Shown here in pieces: positions 10,042 to 19,947 of a stretch of DNA of 64,000 nt. Each line of letters begins with the position of its first letter. Position 1 is the first letter of the stretch. Under the pieces are notes generated by a model, which had not been told where the DNA came from, ran no database searches, and was given only the letters and a program-made list of their open reading frames with translations. Location of the stretch: positions 1 to 64,000 of the forward strand of contig NZ_DAOUQB010000003.1 in the NCBI RefSeq assembly GCF_030625865.1, read 5' to 3'. This DNA is from Anaerotignum sp. GTDB taxonomy: Bacteria; Bacillota; Clostridia; Lachnospirales; Anaerotignaceae. Position numbers and translations under genes: made by a program.

Positions 10042-11040
10042 ATGAAAAAGAATAAAATGCGTTTGGCTGCTGCTATGGCTATGGCGGCAATGATGATTTC
10101 CATGGCTGGTTGTGGCAATACAAGCCAAACAGATGAACCTGCGGCTGACGATAGTGCCGATGCAAAAACCTATAACGTAGGGATTATGCAGTTGGTTGAG
10201 CACCCTGCTTTGGATGCGGCTACCCAGGGATTCCAAGATAAGTTGAAAGAACTTTTAGGTGATTCTGTAACCTTCGATGTACAAAATGCCCAGGGGGAAA
10301 GCACAAACTGCACAACCATTGCAACAAAGTTTGTTTCCGGCGATGTTGATTTGATTATGGCAAATGCGACGGGTGCTGTTCAGGCAGCGGCAGCGGCAAC
10401 AGCAGATATTCCTATTGTAGGTACCTCTGTAACAGACTTTAAAACAGCCGGTGTTGTAGATTCCAATGAGGCACCCGGAAGAAACGTTACGGGTGTATCT
10501 GATTTAACACCCATTGATGAACAAATGAAATTATTACAGCAGGTTTGCCCTGATGCAAAGAAAGTTGCAATTGTATATTGCAGTGCAGAGCCAAACTCTA
10601 TATTCCAGTCTGAATTGGCACAGAAGGCTTTGACAGAAGCCGGTATTGAATTCAAAGAATATACAGCAGCGGATTCCAATGAAATTCAGGCGGTTATTAC
10701 AAATGCCGTAAGCGAATGTGACGTAGTATTTATTCCTACTGATAATACCATGGCAAGCAATATGGAAATTGTTAAGAATGTAACTGTACCGGCAGGTGTT
10801 CCTGTCTTTGCCGGTGAAGAAGGTATGTGTGCATCCGGTGGTTTGGCGACACTGAGCATTAGTTTCTATGACTTAGGACAAAAAGCTGGTGAGATGGCTT
10901 ATGAAATTTTGGTAAATGGTGCAGATCCTGCAACAACACCCATTGGCTATGTTTCCGATAACATTGTTCCCAAATATAACGCAGAAATTGCAGAAGCGTT
11001 AGGTATCACAATGCCTGAGGGTTTCGAGGCAATTCAATAA
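10042..11040 (+). CDS. ABC transporter substrate-binding lipoprotein (TrpX-like family)
   Basis: Lipoprotein signal MKKNKMRLAAAMAMAAMMISMAGCGN; YNVGIMQLVEHPALDAATQGF; ABC_sub_bind family pattern. Confidence 0.85.
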   Translation: MKKNKMRLAAAMAMAAMMISMAGCGNTSQTDEPAADDSADAKTYNVGIMQLVEHPALDAATQGFQDKLKELLGDSVTFDVQNAQGESTNCTTIATKFVSGDVDLIMANATGAVQAAAAATADIPIVGTSVTDFKTAGVVDSNEAPGRNVTGVSDLTPIDEQMKLLQQVCPDAKKVAIVYCSAEPNSIFQSELAQKALTEAGIEFKEYTAADSNEIQAVITNAVSECDVVFIPTDNTMASNMEIVKNVTVPAGVPVFAGEEGMCASGGLATLSISFYDLGQKAGEMAYEILVNGADPATTPIGYVSDNIVPKYNAEIAEALGITMPEGFEAIQ

Positions 11041-11069
11041 AAATAAGATTCCATAAAAATAAAGAGGTA

Positions 11070-11102
11070 GAGCGGGGCAGTTTACTGACCGCTCCCTTTT
11101 TT
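11070..11102 (+). terminator. Intra-operon terminator/attenuator hairpin
   Basis: GAGCGGggCAGTttACTGaCCGCTCCCTTTTTT between SBP and permease genes. Confidence 0.75.
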
Positions 11103-11140
11103 CTACAAAAGAGATACAAAAAGATTGGGGGAGAAATGAT

Positions 11141-12049
11141 ATGAATGTCATAGCATTAATGAAGGCTTTGCCGGGTTCTGTGGCTCAGGGGCTTATTTGG
11201 GGTCTGTTGGCCATAGGGGTTTATATTACTTACAAGGTATTGGATTACGCGGATTTGACTGTAGATGGAAGTCTATGTACAGGTGGTGCCGTAGCGGTAA
11301 TGATGATGCTTGCTGGGTACAATCCTTATTTAGCCTTAATTGGTGCAACGGTTGCCGGTATGTTGGCCGGTTTAGCAACAGGGGTGTTCCATGTTACTTT
11401 TGGAATCCCCGCAATTTTATCGGGGATTTTGACTCAATTAGGGTTATATTCTGTAAATATGCGTATTATGGGGAAGTCTAACCAGGCAATTAGTGTTGAT
11501 AAATATCATTTGCTTTTGAGTTTGCGTAATATTCCCCATGCAATTATTGTTTCTGCTGTTTTTTGTGCCATTGCCATAGGAATTTTATATTGGTTTTTTG
11601 GGACAGAGCTTGGGCGTTCCATTCGCGCAACAGGAAATAATGAAAATATGTCAAGAGCCCAGGGGATTAATACAAAGGCCATGAAAATTGTGGGTTTAAT
11701 GATTTCCAACGGTTTGGTTGGTTTATCCGGTGCGCTTTACGCACAGTATCAAGGTAACGCAGATGTAAACATGGGTCGCGGCGCCATTGTTATCGGTTTA
11801 GCGGCAGTCATTATCGGCGGTGTTTTATTTGGCAAGATATTTAGAAATTTTGCCTTCCGTTTGGTAGGAGTAACCCTTGGGGCGATTTTATATTTTGTTG
11901 TTATTACCGTAGTATTGCAGTTAGGTTTGGAAACCACAGACTTAAAATTAGTAAGTGCATTGATTGTAGCGGCTTTCTTGGCGGTGCCTTATTTAAGAGG
12001 TCAGTATTATACGAAGCACGGAAAAAAAGGAGGGAAGGCGAATGCTTGA
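11141..12049 (+). CDS. ABC transporter permease (branched-chain/TrpY-like)
   Basis: GLIWGLLAIGVYITYKVLDYADLTVDGS; multi-TM; operon with SBP and ATPase. Confidence 0.85.
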   Translation: MNVIALMKALPGSVAQGLIWGLLAIGVYITYKVLDYADLTVDGSLCTGGAVAVMMMLAGYNPYLALIGATVAGMLAGLATGVFHVTFGIPAILSGILTQLGLYSVNMRIMGKSNQAISVDKYHLLLSLRNIPHAIIVSAVFCAIAIGILYWFFGTELGRSIRATGNNENMSRAQGINTKAMKIVGLMISNGLVGLSGALYAQYQGNADVNMGRGAIVIGLAAVIIGGVLFGKIFRNFAFRLVGVTLGAILYFVVITVVLQLGLETTDLKLVSALIVAAFLAVPYLRGQYYTKHGKKGGKANA

Positions 12050-12836
12050 ATTAAAAGAAATCCATAAAACCTTCAATCCCAATACACCCAACGAAAAAAA
12101 GGCTTTGAATGGCGTAAATCTTACCCTTGAGGCAGGAGACTTTGTAACAATTATTGGCGGAAATGGAGCAGGAAAGTCTACCATGCTCAATGCAATTGCC
12201 GGTGTTTGGCCTGTGGACAGTGGGCAGATTGTTATTGATGGTGTTGATGTTACAAAATTGCCAGAGCATAAGAGAGCGGTCTATTTAGGCCGTGTATTTC
12301 AAGACCCTATGAACGGAACGGCTGCGGATATGGAAATTGAGGAAAACCTTGCAATCGCATACCGCAGAGGAAAGTCCCGTGGGCTTCGCTGGGGGATTAC
12401 CGCCAAAGAAAGAGAATGGTATAAGGAACTTTTAAAGACGTTGGACTTAGGGTTGGAAACACGCCTGAGAGCCAAGGTTGGACTCCTTTCAGGCGGGCAA
12501 AGACAGGCGCTGACCTTGCTTATGGCTACATTGAAAAAGCCAAAGCTTCTTTTATTGGATGAGCATACAGCAGCTTTGGATCCCAAAACAGCAGCCAAGG
12601 TTTTGGAGCTTTCTGACCGGGTGATTGCCGAAAATAGTTTGACGGCTTTAATGGTTACACACAATATGAAGGATGCCATTGTTCATGGGAATCGTTTGAT
12701 TATGATGTGGGATGGACGAATTATATTGGACATTAAAGGGGAAGAGAAAAAGAAGCTGACAGTGGAAGATTTGTTGCAAAAATTCTCTGTGGCAAGCGGT
12801 AGTGAGTTTGTAAATGACAGGGCTCTTTTGGGTTAA
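12042..12836 (+). CDS. ABC transporter ATP-binding protein
   Basis: GGNGAGKST Walker A, LSGGQRQALTLL signature, LLLDEHTAALD Walker B. Confidence 0.92.
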   Translation: MLELKEIHKTFNPNTPNEKKALNGVNLTLEAGDFVTIIGGNGAGKSTMLNAIAGVWPVDSGQIVIDGVDVTKLPEHKRAVYLGRVFQDPMNGTAADMEIEENLAIAYRRGKSRGLRWGITAKEREWYKELLKTLDLGLETRLRAKVGLLSGGQRQALTLLMATLKKPKLLLLDEHTAALDPKTAAKVLELSDRVIAENSLTALMVTHNMKDAIVHGNRLIMMWDGRIILDIKGEEKKKLTVEDLLQKFSVASGSEFVNDRALLG

Positions 12837-12960
12837 AAATAGAAAGTAAAACTGATTTTATTTAAGTTGTGTATTTATGTGGTTATATGAAACGTAAGGG
12901 CAACATCAATAAGAATGTTTGAGGGGAAAATCCCTAATTATTAAAATTTAAAAAAAGGTT

Positions 12961-12998
12961 AGTACGACTTCATAACAAGGGGAGTCGTACTTTTTTTG
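12961..12998 (+). terminator. Rho-independent terminator
   Basis: AGTACGACT...AGTCGTACTTTTTTT. Confidence 0.8.
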
Positions 12999-13080
12999 TT
13001 TTATGCGGAACAGTGGGAACATTGAAAGACAAGGTATTTCTTTGGGTTTTTTAGCATAATGTAAACAAACGGTTTTTCGG

Positions 13081-13359
13081 ATGGTGATGAAAAAAATGGA
13101 TTTACGCAGGGGTGTGTCAGAGGCTTTAGACCTGCCAAAGGAGATCACGTTGGATTTGCCGTTGATTTCCTTAACGGGGCGGGAGGAAGTTACTGTTGAA
13201 AATCATAAAGGAATTTTGACCTATGGAGAAGAGAGTATTCGTGTTGGAACAAAGGCAGGAACGTTATGCATCCGTGGGCAGGGTTTGGGGCTAAAACAGC
13301 TAACCGGCGATGTACTGGTGATAACAGGGAAGCTGGTTGCGCTGGAATTTTTAACCTAA
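13081..13359 (+). CDS. yqfC: Sporulation protein YqfC (YabP/YqfC family)
   Basis: 92 aa; EITLDLPLISLTGREEVTVENHKGILTYGEESIRV; next to yqfD and phoH. Confidence 0.85.
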   Translation: MVMKKMDLRRGVSEALDLPKEITLDLPLISLTGREEVTVENHKGILTYGEESIRVGTKAGTLCIRGQGLGLKQLTGDVLVITGKLVALEFLT

Positions 13360-13372
13360 TGAGGTGAGGATT

Positions 13373-14614
13373 TTGTTTCTGGCATTATGGTATTATTTTC
13401 GTGGATATGTTATGATAAAAGTGCACGGTTTTGCCGCAGAACGGTTTATGAATATGCTTTCATACCGTGGAGTATATGTATGGGATGTGGCTACGGAAGG
13501 CGCTGGAGTGAAGTTAAAGGTGCCAATGGGGAGCATGAATATGGTTTCCATATGTGCTGAAAAAACCGGATGCAGGCTGGAGGTACAGGGATATGGCGGA
13601 TTCCCGGCTAAAATTCGACGATTTCATGGGCGGCAGGTTCTAACCGTGGGGATTTTGCTTTTTGCGGTAGGCCTGTACTTACTTTCGTCCTTTATTTGGG
13701 TGATTCGTGTAGAAGGGAATGAGCGGGTATCTCAAGAGGATATTCTGTCTTACTGCCAAGAATTGGGGTTGAAGCCGGCTGCGTGGAAACGAGGTGTGCA
13801 CCCGGAGGAGATTACAAAAGAATTATTGGTGCAGTTTCCCGATATTTCTTGGGTAAGCGTTGGCATTAAGGGAACCGATGTAACCATAAAAATTGCAGAG
13901 ACCATTGAAAAAGCAGAGGTAGTGGACAAGGAGACACCCTGCGATGTGGTTGCTTCCATGGATGGCGTTATTTTAAAAATAACTGCTGAAAGAGGAACGC
14001 CCCAGGTACAAGAGGGCGATGTGGTGAAAAAAGGAGATGTGCTCATTTCTTCTGAGGTCTTAATTGGCCTGGAGGGAGAGGAGCAGCATGCAGAATATGT
14101 GGCAGCAGAGGGTTTTGTTACGGCGAAGGTTTGGCAGCAGTTGACTGCGGAATTACCCCTTACATACGACGAAAAAGTTTATACAGGAGAGATTAAAACC
14201 AATAGCATTTTAAGTTTTTGGGGAAAAGATGCAGATTTTATCCATCCTTCTTTGGAGGAAGAACAAGCTGATACAGAAGTTCTTTTTGAAAAAGATTTGG
14301 CATTGGGAGATTTTAAAGTGCCTATTTCTATAAAAAAAGAGCAATATAATATATATACCCTCGAGAAAAAGAGCCGAACCGTTGAAGAAGCGAAGGCGGA
14401 GCTTGAGGAAACATTAAGAAAAAAGACGGAACAATGCTTAAGTCAATATGGTACAATAGAAAAAATTGATGTGCATTATGAAGAGTATACCGATTGTGTC
14501 TGTGCAAAGGGGCAAGCGGAACTTACAGAGCGAATTGATGAAAAACAAGAGGCGGAGAAAGGACGGGATGCCATAGATGGCACAGATGGAGAGAACAATG
14601 CAAATGGACAATAG
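13373..14614 (+). CDS. yqfD: Sporulation protein YqfD
   Basis: Single TM plus VEGNERVSQEDIL...; TTG start 13373 (RBS aggtgagg) looks better than the 13364 GTG in the ORF track. Confidence 0.85.
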   Translation: MFLALWYYFRGYVMIKVHGFAAERFMNMLSYRGVYVWDVATEGAGVKLKVPMGSMNMVSICAEKTGCRLEVQGYGGFPAKIRRFHGRQVLTVGILLFAVGLYLLSSFIWVIRVEGNERVSQEDILSYCQELGLKPAAWKRGVHPEEITKELLVQFPDISWVSVGIKGTDVTIKIAETIEKAEVVDKETPCDVVASMDGVILKITAERGTPQVQEGDVVKKGDVLISSEVLIGLEGEEQHAEYVAAEGFVTAKVWQQLTAELPLTYDEKVYTGEIKTNSILSFWGKDADFIHPSLEEEQADTEVLFEKDLALGDFKVPISIKKEQYNIYTLEKKSRTVEEAKAELEETLRKKTEQCLSQYGTIEKIDVHYEEYTDCVCAKGQAELTERIDEKQEAEKGRDAIDGTDGENNANGQ

Positions 14615-15578
14615 GGTGATGTTACCTGTTTTTGGTCAATTTGATGTAAATATAAAGAAAATTGAAAAAGAATGTAACGTGAAAATTGTAAACCGCGGAG
14701 ATGACATTAAAATCAGTGGGGAAGAACCGAATGTGCATAAGGCTTGGAGTGTAATGAATTCCATGGCGGCTTTGGCAAGAAAGGGAGAAGAAATTACGGA
14801 TCAAAATTTGACCTATTTTATTTCTGCCGCAGAAGAGATGAACTTAGAGGAAGTGGAAAAAGTTTATAACGATTTGATTTGCATTACTACAAACGGAAGA
14901 CCTTTAAAGCCGAAAACCTTGGGGCAAAAAAAATATGTGGATTTAATTAAAAATAATACTGTGGTTTTTGGTGTTGGGCCTGCGGGTACGGGGAAAACCT
15001 ATCTGGCAATGGCTATGGCAATCACTGCTTTTAAAAATAACGAAGTAAACCGAATTATTCTTACTCGCCCTGCCATTGAAGCGGGAGAAAAGTTAGGATT
15101 TTTGCCCGGGGATTTGCAGCAAAAAGTTGATCCCTATTTAAGGCCCCTTTATGATGCTCTTTATGAGATTATGGGTTCTGAAACCTTTTTGAAAAACATG
15201 GAGCGGGGCTTAATCGAGGTTGCACCTTTGGCGTATATGCGTGGACGTACTTTAGACAACGCTTTTATTGTATTGGATGAGGCGCAAAATACGACACCGG
15301 AGCAGATGAAAATGTTTTTAACCCGTATTGGATATGGTTCTAAAGCGGTAATTACAGGTGATTTGACCCAGATAGACCTGATGGAAGGAAAGCGTTCCGG
15401 ACTAATGGAAGCATCCAGAATATTATCAGGTATTGAAGGAATCGGAATTATTACGCTGACCAATAAAGATGTTGTGCGGCACCCATTGGTACAAAAAATC
15501 ATTCTGGCGTATGAAAAATTTGAGACCAAGAAGCGGAGTGATCAGGATGGTAAAAAAGACAAAAGAGGTAGGTATTAG
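14577..15578 (+). CDS. phoH: PhoH family ATPase
   Basis: GPAGTGKTYLAMAMA, RPAIEAGEKLGFLPGDLQQKVDPYLRPLYDAL; start codon uncertain (several in-frame ATGs 14577-14640). Confidence 0.9.
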   Translation: MAQMERTMQMDNRVMLPVFGQFDVNIKKIEKECNVKIVNRGDDIKISGEEPNVHKAWSVMNSMAALARKGEEITDQNLTYFISAAEEMNLEEVEKVYNDLICITTNGRPLKPKTLGQKKYVDLIKNNTVVFGVGPAGTGKTYLAMAMAITAFKNNEVNRIILTRPAIEAGEKLGFLPGDLQQKVDPYLRPLYDALYEIMGSETFLKNMERGLIEVAPLAYMRGRTLDNAFIVLDEAQNTTPEQMKMFLTRIGYGSKAVITGDLTQIDLMEGKRSGLMEASRILSGIEGIGIITLTNKDVVRHPLVQKIILAYEKFETKKRSDQDGKKDKRGRY

Positions 15579-17667
15579 GCGGTATTCTCAATGGATTTTG
15601 CTGGGGATCGCCCTTATGGTAACGTTGCTGTCCATTGGGATAGGCCCCTATGGTCAAAATGAGGAAATTGTTCAGGTGGGTGATGTAGCCATAAGGCGTT
15701 ACGTCGCAGCCAGAGATACGGTAGATGAGGTTACAACGGAAAAGTTGAAAACAGCGGCGGCAAGCAGCGTTGGCCCAATCTACAAAAGTGATATTACCGT
15801 AGAAGAAAACAGCACGACACAAGTAAACGATGTGTTTCAAGAGCTGAATGATTTAATTTTAAAAATGAAAGATGGAGACGACTTTTATCAAATGGTGCAA
15901 GAAGCATCCCTTAAGCTTCCTGTGGTTCTTACCAATCGACAGTTGACAGCATATCAAGCTATGCCGTTATCCAATCGTATTTTGTTTGCAGATGATTGTG
16001 TAGGAATACTGAATCAGATTTACAGCGAAGGATTCTCCGCTGATGAACTGGAGCAAGGGAAGGTGCAAGTAAAGGAAGGAATTGAAATATCCGGATGGAG
16101 CACTGATTTAAAAGAAATGGGATATACCATTGTTTCCGCCGCATTGGATCCCAATCTTGTGCTGGACGAAGAAGCTATGGAAGCTGCCAGGGAAGAAAAG
16201 CGCCAGGAAGTCAGCGATGTATGGATTCGCAAAAACCAAAAAATTGTTGATGAAGGGGAAATCATTACCCAAGATATTTATGACAGATTGGTTTCTTTAA
16301 AACTCATTGGTGATGCACAAAATAATGGAAAATTACTTTCGTTTTTAGGAAGCTCTGTTATTGTAGTTTTGCTTTTCGGGGCGGTTGGACTCTTTTTCTT
16401 TTGGAATAAAGGTGCTGTGATATTAAAAAAGAATGAAGTCCGTATGCTGTTTAGCGTATATGTGATTATGGTTATTTTATGCAAAGCTATGGCCTTATTG
16501 CCCTATTATTCGCTGATTCCGCTATGTCTGTTTGGTATGCTCATTAGCATTTTAATTGGACGGCGCATGGCACTTTTGATGAACTGCTTTTTTTCTATCA
16601 TAGCCTGCATGATTTTTAGTGGCGATGTAGAGTTTTTAACCTATGCCTTAATCAGTGGCTCCTTTGGGGCTTTGATGATTCAAAAAACAGAGAAACGTTC
16701 ACATATGGTTCCCGTTGCTGTAGGAATGGCTGTGGTGAACTTTACAGCGATGTTTGCGGCGGGGCTTTTTTTTAGGGATGGGTATACCACGGAGTTGGTC
16801 GTTGCTTCAGGCTTGGGTGCTTTAATGGGACTCATTTCTGTAGTGATTGCCGTTGGCAGTCTCCCCTTTTGGGAAGGTGTATTTGAAGCGAACACGCCCC
16901 TACGCCTCTTAGAATTAACCAATCCCAATAATGAGCTTTTACGTAGATTGATGATTGAGGCACCGGGTACATATCACCATAGCTTAATTGTGGCAAATTT
17001 AGCGGAGACAGCTGTTTATGAAATCGGCGGCAATACTGCTTTGGCAAGGGCGGGAGCCTACTATCATGATATTGGGAAATTAAAATACCCAATGTATTTT
17101 GCGGAGAATCAGTCGGGGCATAATCCCCATGATGATCTTGAACCAAAATCCAGCGCCCGTATTATTACCCAGCATACAAAAGCAGGTGCGGAGCTTGGTA
17201 TGGAATTTGGATTGCCCAAGGTTATTTTGAACTTTATGAAGGAACATCATGGGACTTCCTTGGTAAAATATTTTTATTTTAAAGCATTGAAAATCTATGG
17301 TGCGGAGAATGTAAACGAGGCAGATTACCGCTATGATGGGCAAATTCCCACAGGCAGAGAATCGGCAGTGGTGATGCTTGCCGATACGGTAGAGGCGGCT
17401 GTGCGGTCTATGCTGGGCAGCGGCAAAACTTTGGATGAAGTTGAGGGTGCAATCCAGGGCTTAATTAAGGACAAGCTGGATGATGGACAGTTAAACCACA
17501 GCGGGTTAGGGATACATGAATTGGAAATCATACGAAAGGCTTTTATAAAGGTTTTCCATGGAATGTACCACGAAAGAGTCAGCTATCCTAAAAAAGAGGA
17601 TATTGAGGCGGCATCTCGTAAGGTTGAAGTTGGGAAAGAGGAGAAAAACAGTGACAATACTGATTGA
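15547..17667 (+). CDS. pgpH: 7TM-HD family phosphohydrolase (PgpH-like)
   Basis: ATG 15547; 7TM region then AYYHDIGKLKYPMYFAENQ HD motif. Confidence 0.88.
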   Translation: MVKKTKEVGIRRYSQWILLGIALMVTLLSIGIGPYGQNEEIVQVGDVAIRRYVAARDTVDEVTTEKLKTAAASSVGPIYKSDITVEENSTTQVNDVFQELNDLILKMKDGDDFYQMVQEASLKLPVVLTNRQLTAYQAMPLSNRILFADDCVGILNQIYSEGFSADELEQGKVQVKEGIEISGWSTDLKEMGYTIVSAALDPNLVLDEEAMEAAREEKRQEVSDVWIRKNQKIVDEGEIITQDIYDRLVSLKLIGDAQNNGKLLSFLGSSVIVVLLFGAVGLFFFWNKGAVILKKNEVRMLFSVYVIMVILCKAMALLPYYSLIPLCLFGMLISILIGRRMALLMNCFFSIIACMIFSGDVEFLTYALISGSFGALMIQKTEKRSHMVPVAVGMAVVNFTAMFAAGLFFRDGYTTELVVASGLGALMGLISVVIAVGSLPFWEGVFEANTPLRLLELTNPNNELLRRLMIEAPGTYHHSLIVANLAETAVYEIGGNTALARAGAYYHDIGKLKYPMYFAENQSGHNPHDDLEPKSSARIITQHTKAGAELGMEFGLPKVILNFMKEHHGTSLVKYFYFKALKIYGAENVNEADYRYDGQIPTGRESAVVMLADTVEAAVRSMLGSGKTLDEVEGAIQGLIKDKLDDGQLNHSGLGIHELEIIRKAFIKVFHGMYHERVSYPKKEDIEAASRKVEVGKEEKNSDNTD

Positions 17668-18121
17668 TAACCGGACGGAGGAGGTTCTCTCTTTGGAGCT
17701 TTCCAACGCCATAGAAAAACTGATTTATGAGTCTTTACAATATGAAGGTTTTGAAAAACCTTGTGAGGTAAGCGTGTCTATTGTGGACAATGAAGAAATT
17801 CGTCAGATTAATAAGCAATTTCGTGATATTGATCGAGCAACAGATGTTTTGAGTTTCCCCTTACTGACATTTGAAGACGGAGAACGGTCTGATGTAAACG
17901 AAAAAGGCGAGATTCTTTTAGGAGATATTATTATATCTTTGGAGCGTGCAAAAGAACAAGCAAAGGAATATGGCCATTCCTTAAAAAGAGAAATTGCTTT
18001 TTTGACTGCCCATAGTATGCTGCACCTTTTGGGCTATGACCACATGGAGGAAGAGGAAGAAAAAGAAATGTTTGCAAAGCAACGGGAAATATTGATAAAA
18101 GCCGGAATCCCTAGAGAATAA
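17651..18121 (+). CDS. ybeY: rRNA maturation RNase YbeY
   Basis: GTG start 17651; RDIDRATDVLSFPL, AHSMLHLLGYDHMEEEEEKEMF. Confidence 0.92.
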   Translation: MTILIDNRTEEVLSLELSNAIEKLIYESLQYEGFEKPCEVSVSIVDNEEIRQINKQFRDIDRATDVLSFPLLTFEDGERSDVNEKGEILLGDIIISLERAKEQAKEYGHSLKREIAFLTAHSMLHLLGYDHMEEEEEKEMFAKQREILIKAGIPRE

Positions 18122-18134
18122 AGGAGATGTTTTT

Positions 18135-18527
18135 ATGGAAAATCAAGAATTGGTTGTATTAGCAAAAAAAGCCATGGAACAGGCCTATGCCCCTTATTCT
18201 AAATTCAAGGTTGGTGCGGCATTGTTAGCAAAGGATGGTAGAGTTTTTCTTGGATGTAACGTAGAAAATGCTTCTTTTGGTGCCACCATTTGCGCAGAGA
18301 GAACGGCAATGACAAAGGCGATTTCCGAAGGCGTAAGGGAATTTGAGAAAATTGCCGTTGTTGCCAGCTCGGGGGACTATGCTGCACCGTGCGGTATTTG
18401 CAGACAGGTGTTATATGAATTTATGCCCGAGGGAGAAGTGGTTTTAGACAGCTTTACGGAGGGTATGAAGGTAATGAAGCTGAAAGAATTATTGCCCATG
18501 GGCTTTCGTGGAGAGGACATCAAGTAA
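18135..18527 (+). CDS. cdd: Cytidine deaminase
   Basis: APYSKFKVGAALL, NVENASFGATICAERTA, PCGICRQVL. Confidence 0.95.
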   Translation: MENQELVVLAKKAMEQAYAPYSKFKVGAALLAKDGRVFLGCNVENASFGATICAERTAMTKAISEGVREFEKIAVVASSGDYAAPCGICRQVLYEFMPEGEVVLDSFTEGMKVMKLKELLPMGFRGEDIK

Positions 18528-18540
18528 GTGGGTGAGGATT

Positions 18541-19107
18541 ATGGTTCAAAAAAACTGGGAAACGTTGGAAGGTGCTTGTTACAGCTGTAAAAAATGCAGG
18601 CTTTGGGAGCTTCGTAACAACGTGGTTATCGGAAAAGGAAACCCTAAGGCTGACATTATGTTTGTGGGCGAGGGACCGGGGCAGCAGGAGGATTTGCAAG
18701 GCGAGCCTTTTATTGGCCCTGCGGGACAACTTTTGGACAAAATGTTGGCAAGTGTGGGTCTTTCCTTGGAGAATGTGTATATAACGAATATTGTAAAATG
18801 TCGACCGCCGGGAAATAGGGATCCATATGACGATGAAAAGGAGGCCTGCCTGAATTATTTGAGGTATCAATTGAAATTGTTAGAACCGAAAATAATTGTT
18901 TGCCTTGGCAGAGTTGCGGCTACCACCATTATTGACCCTAATTTTCGTATTACCCGACAAAGGGGAACGTGGTATTCAAAAAAGGGATATCATTTTATTG
19001 CAACCTATCATCCTTCGGCACTTTTGCGGGATGAGGATAAGAAGCGCCCTGCCTGGGAAGATATGAAGGCAATTCGTAAAAGATGGGACGAACTAAACGA
19101 AAGCTAG
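18541..19107 (+). CDS. Uracil-DNA glycosylase, family 4-type (Fe-S)
   Basis: C-x2-C N-terminus, GEGPGQQEDLQGEPFIGPAGQLLDKML, TNIVKCRPPGNRDP. Confidence 0.9.
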   Translation: MVQKNWETLEGACYSCKKCRLWELRNNVVIGKGNPKADIMFVGEGPGQQEDLQGEPFIGPAGQLLDKMLASVGLSLENVYITNIVKCRPPGNRDPYDDEKEACLNYLRYQLKLLEPKIIVCLGRVAATTIIDPNFRITRQRGTWYSKKGYHFIATYHPSALLRDEDKKRPAWEDMKAIRKRWDELNES

Positions 19108-19238
19108 ATGTTTTTAACTTATAAAAAAGTTGTGAAATTTGGGCAGTATGTGAAAGTGGCAATAGAAAAATGATACAAGAACCCTATTCATGGACAGAAT
19201 ATTACAAGGAGTTTTTTTATAGCAAAGCGTGGACATGC

Positions 19239-19267
19239 TTGTGAAAAAAGCCTTATCCGTATATAAT
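19239..19267 (+). promoter_or_regulatory. Putative sigma-A promoter
   Basis: TTGTGA (19239-19244), 17 bp, TATAAT (19262-19267). Confidence 0.55.
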
Positions 19268-19349
19268 AGAAAAACATAAATAAGTAAGGTGTGAATGGAT
19301 AATATTAGCCCTATTTATATCTAAGTTTTTTAAACTGAGAACAAAAATG

Positions 19350-19468
19350 ATTAATTTTGCTATATAAAGTTTCGATCAAGCTTTTCCAAAATTGCACCAT
19401 CAAAGATGCAAAAGTGCTTGACCCCCTTGCAGGGTTCGGGACAGCGGCCCGAGAACTTTGAGACCTTG
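19350..19468 (+). repeat. Dispersed intergenic repeat copy A
   Basis: TTGCTATATAAAGTTTCGATCAAGCTTTTCCAAAATTGCAC...TTCGGGACAGCGGCCCGAGAACTT aligns with 21220-21350. Confidence 0.65.
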
Positions 19469-19491
19469 TATAGAAATAGGAGGAATAAAAA

Positions 19492-19947
19492 ATGGACGCA
19501 TTAAGAGAAAAATTTGCCAATGTTGAAGTGAAACCCAATGCAAGAACCATGGAAGAAGTGGTGGCATATATTGAAGAAAACTGGAAAGCGCAGCGTGTAA
19601 AAATCAAAGAAAGCGAATATATGATTCATTATAAAAATGCTTTGGAATTTATGCGCCAATTGGGCAAAAGCACAGAGGGTGTGGAGGAGGAAATTCGCAG
19701 ATATGCTTTGCCTAATAAAATTTGTGTTATATTAGGCATGAAGTCCGAATATATGACGGCGGAAGCGGGTATGAAATATTACCAAGCTTTAACCTTAGTT
19801 AAGGGGCTGACCCAAGAGGATATTGACACCAAAAATAACCGTTGGCTTCAGTATATGGTCTTGTTGGATATGCAAAAAGACTGGGATGAAAAAGAAGTAG
19901 CATATAAGGCTTATATGGAAGTGGAAAAAGCGGAGGGACAAGCATGA
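19492..19947 (+). CDS. Hypothetical protein, 151 aa, overlapping era by 4 bp
   Basis: RBS aggagg; ATGA overlap with era start; charged soluble protein, no family recognised. Confidence 0.75.
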   Translation: MDALREKFANVEVKPNARTMEEVVAYIEENWKAQRVKIKESEYMIHYKNALEFMRQLGKSTEGVEEEIRRYALPNKICVILGMKSEYMTAEAGMKYYQALTLVKGLTQEDIDTKNNRWLQYMVLLDMQKDWDEKEVAYKAYMEVEKAEGQA

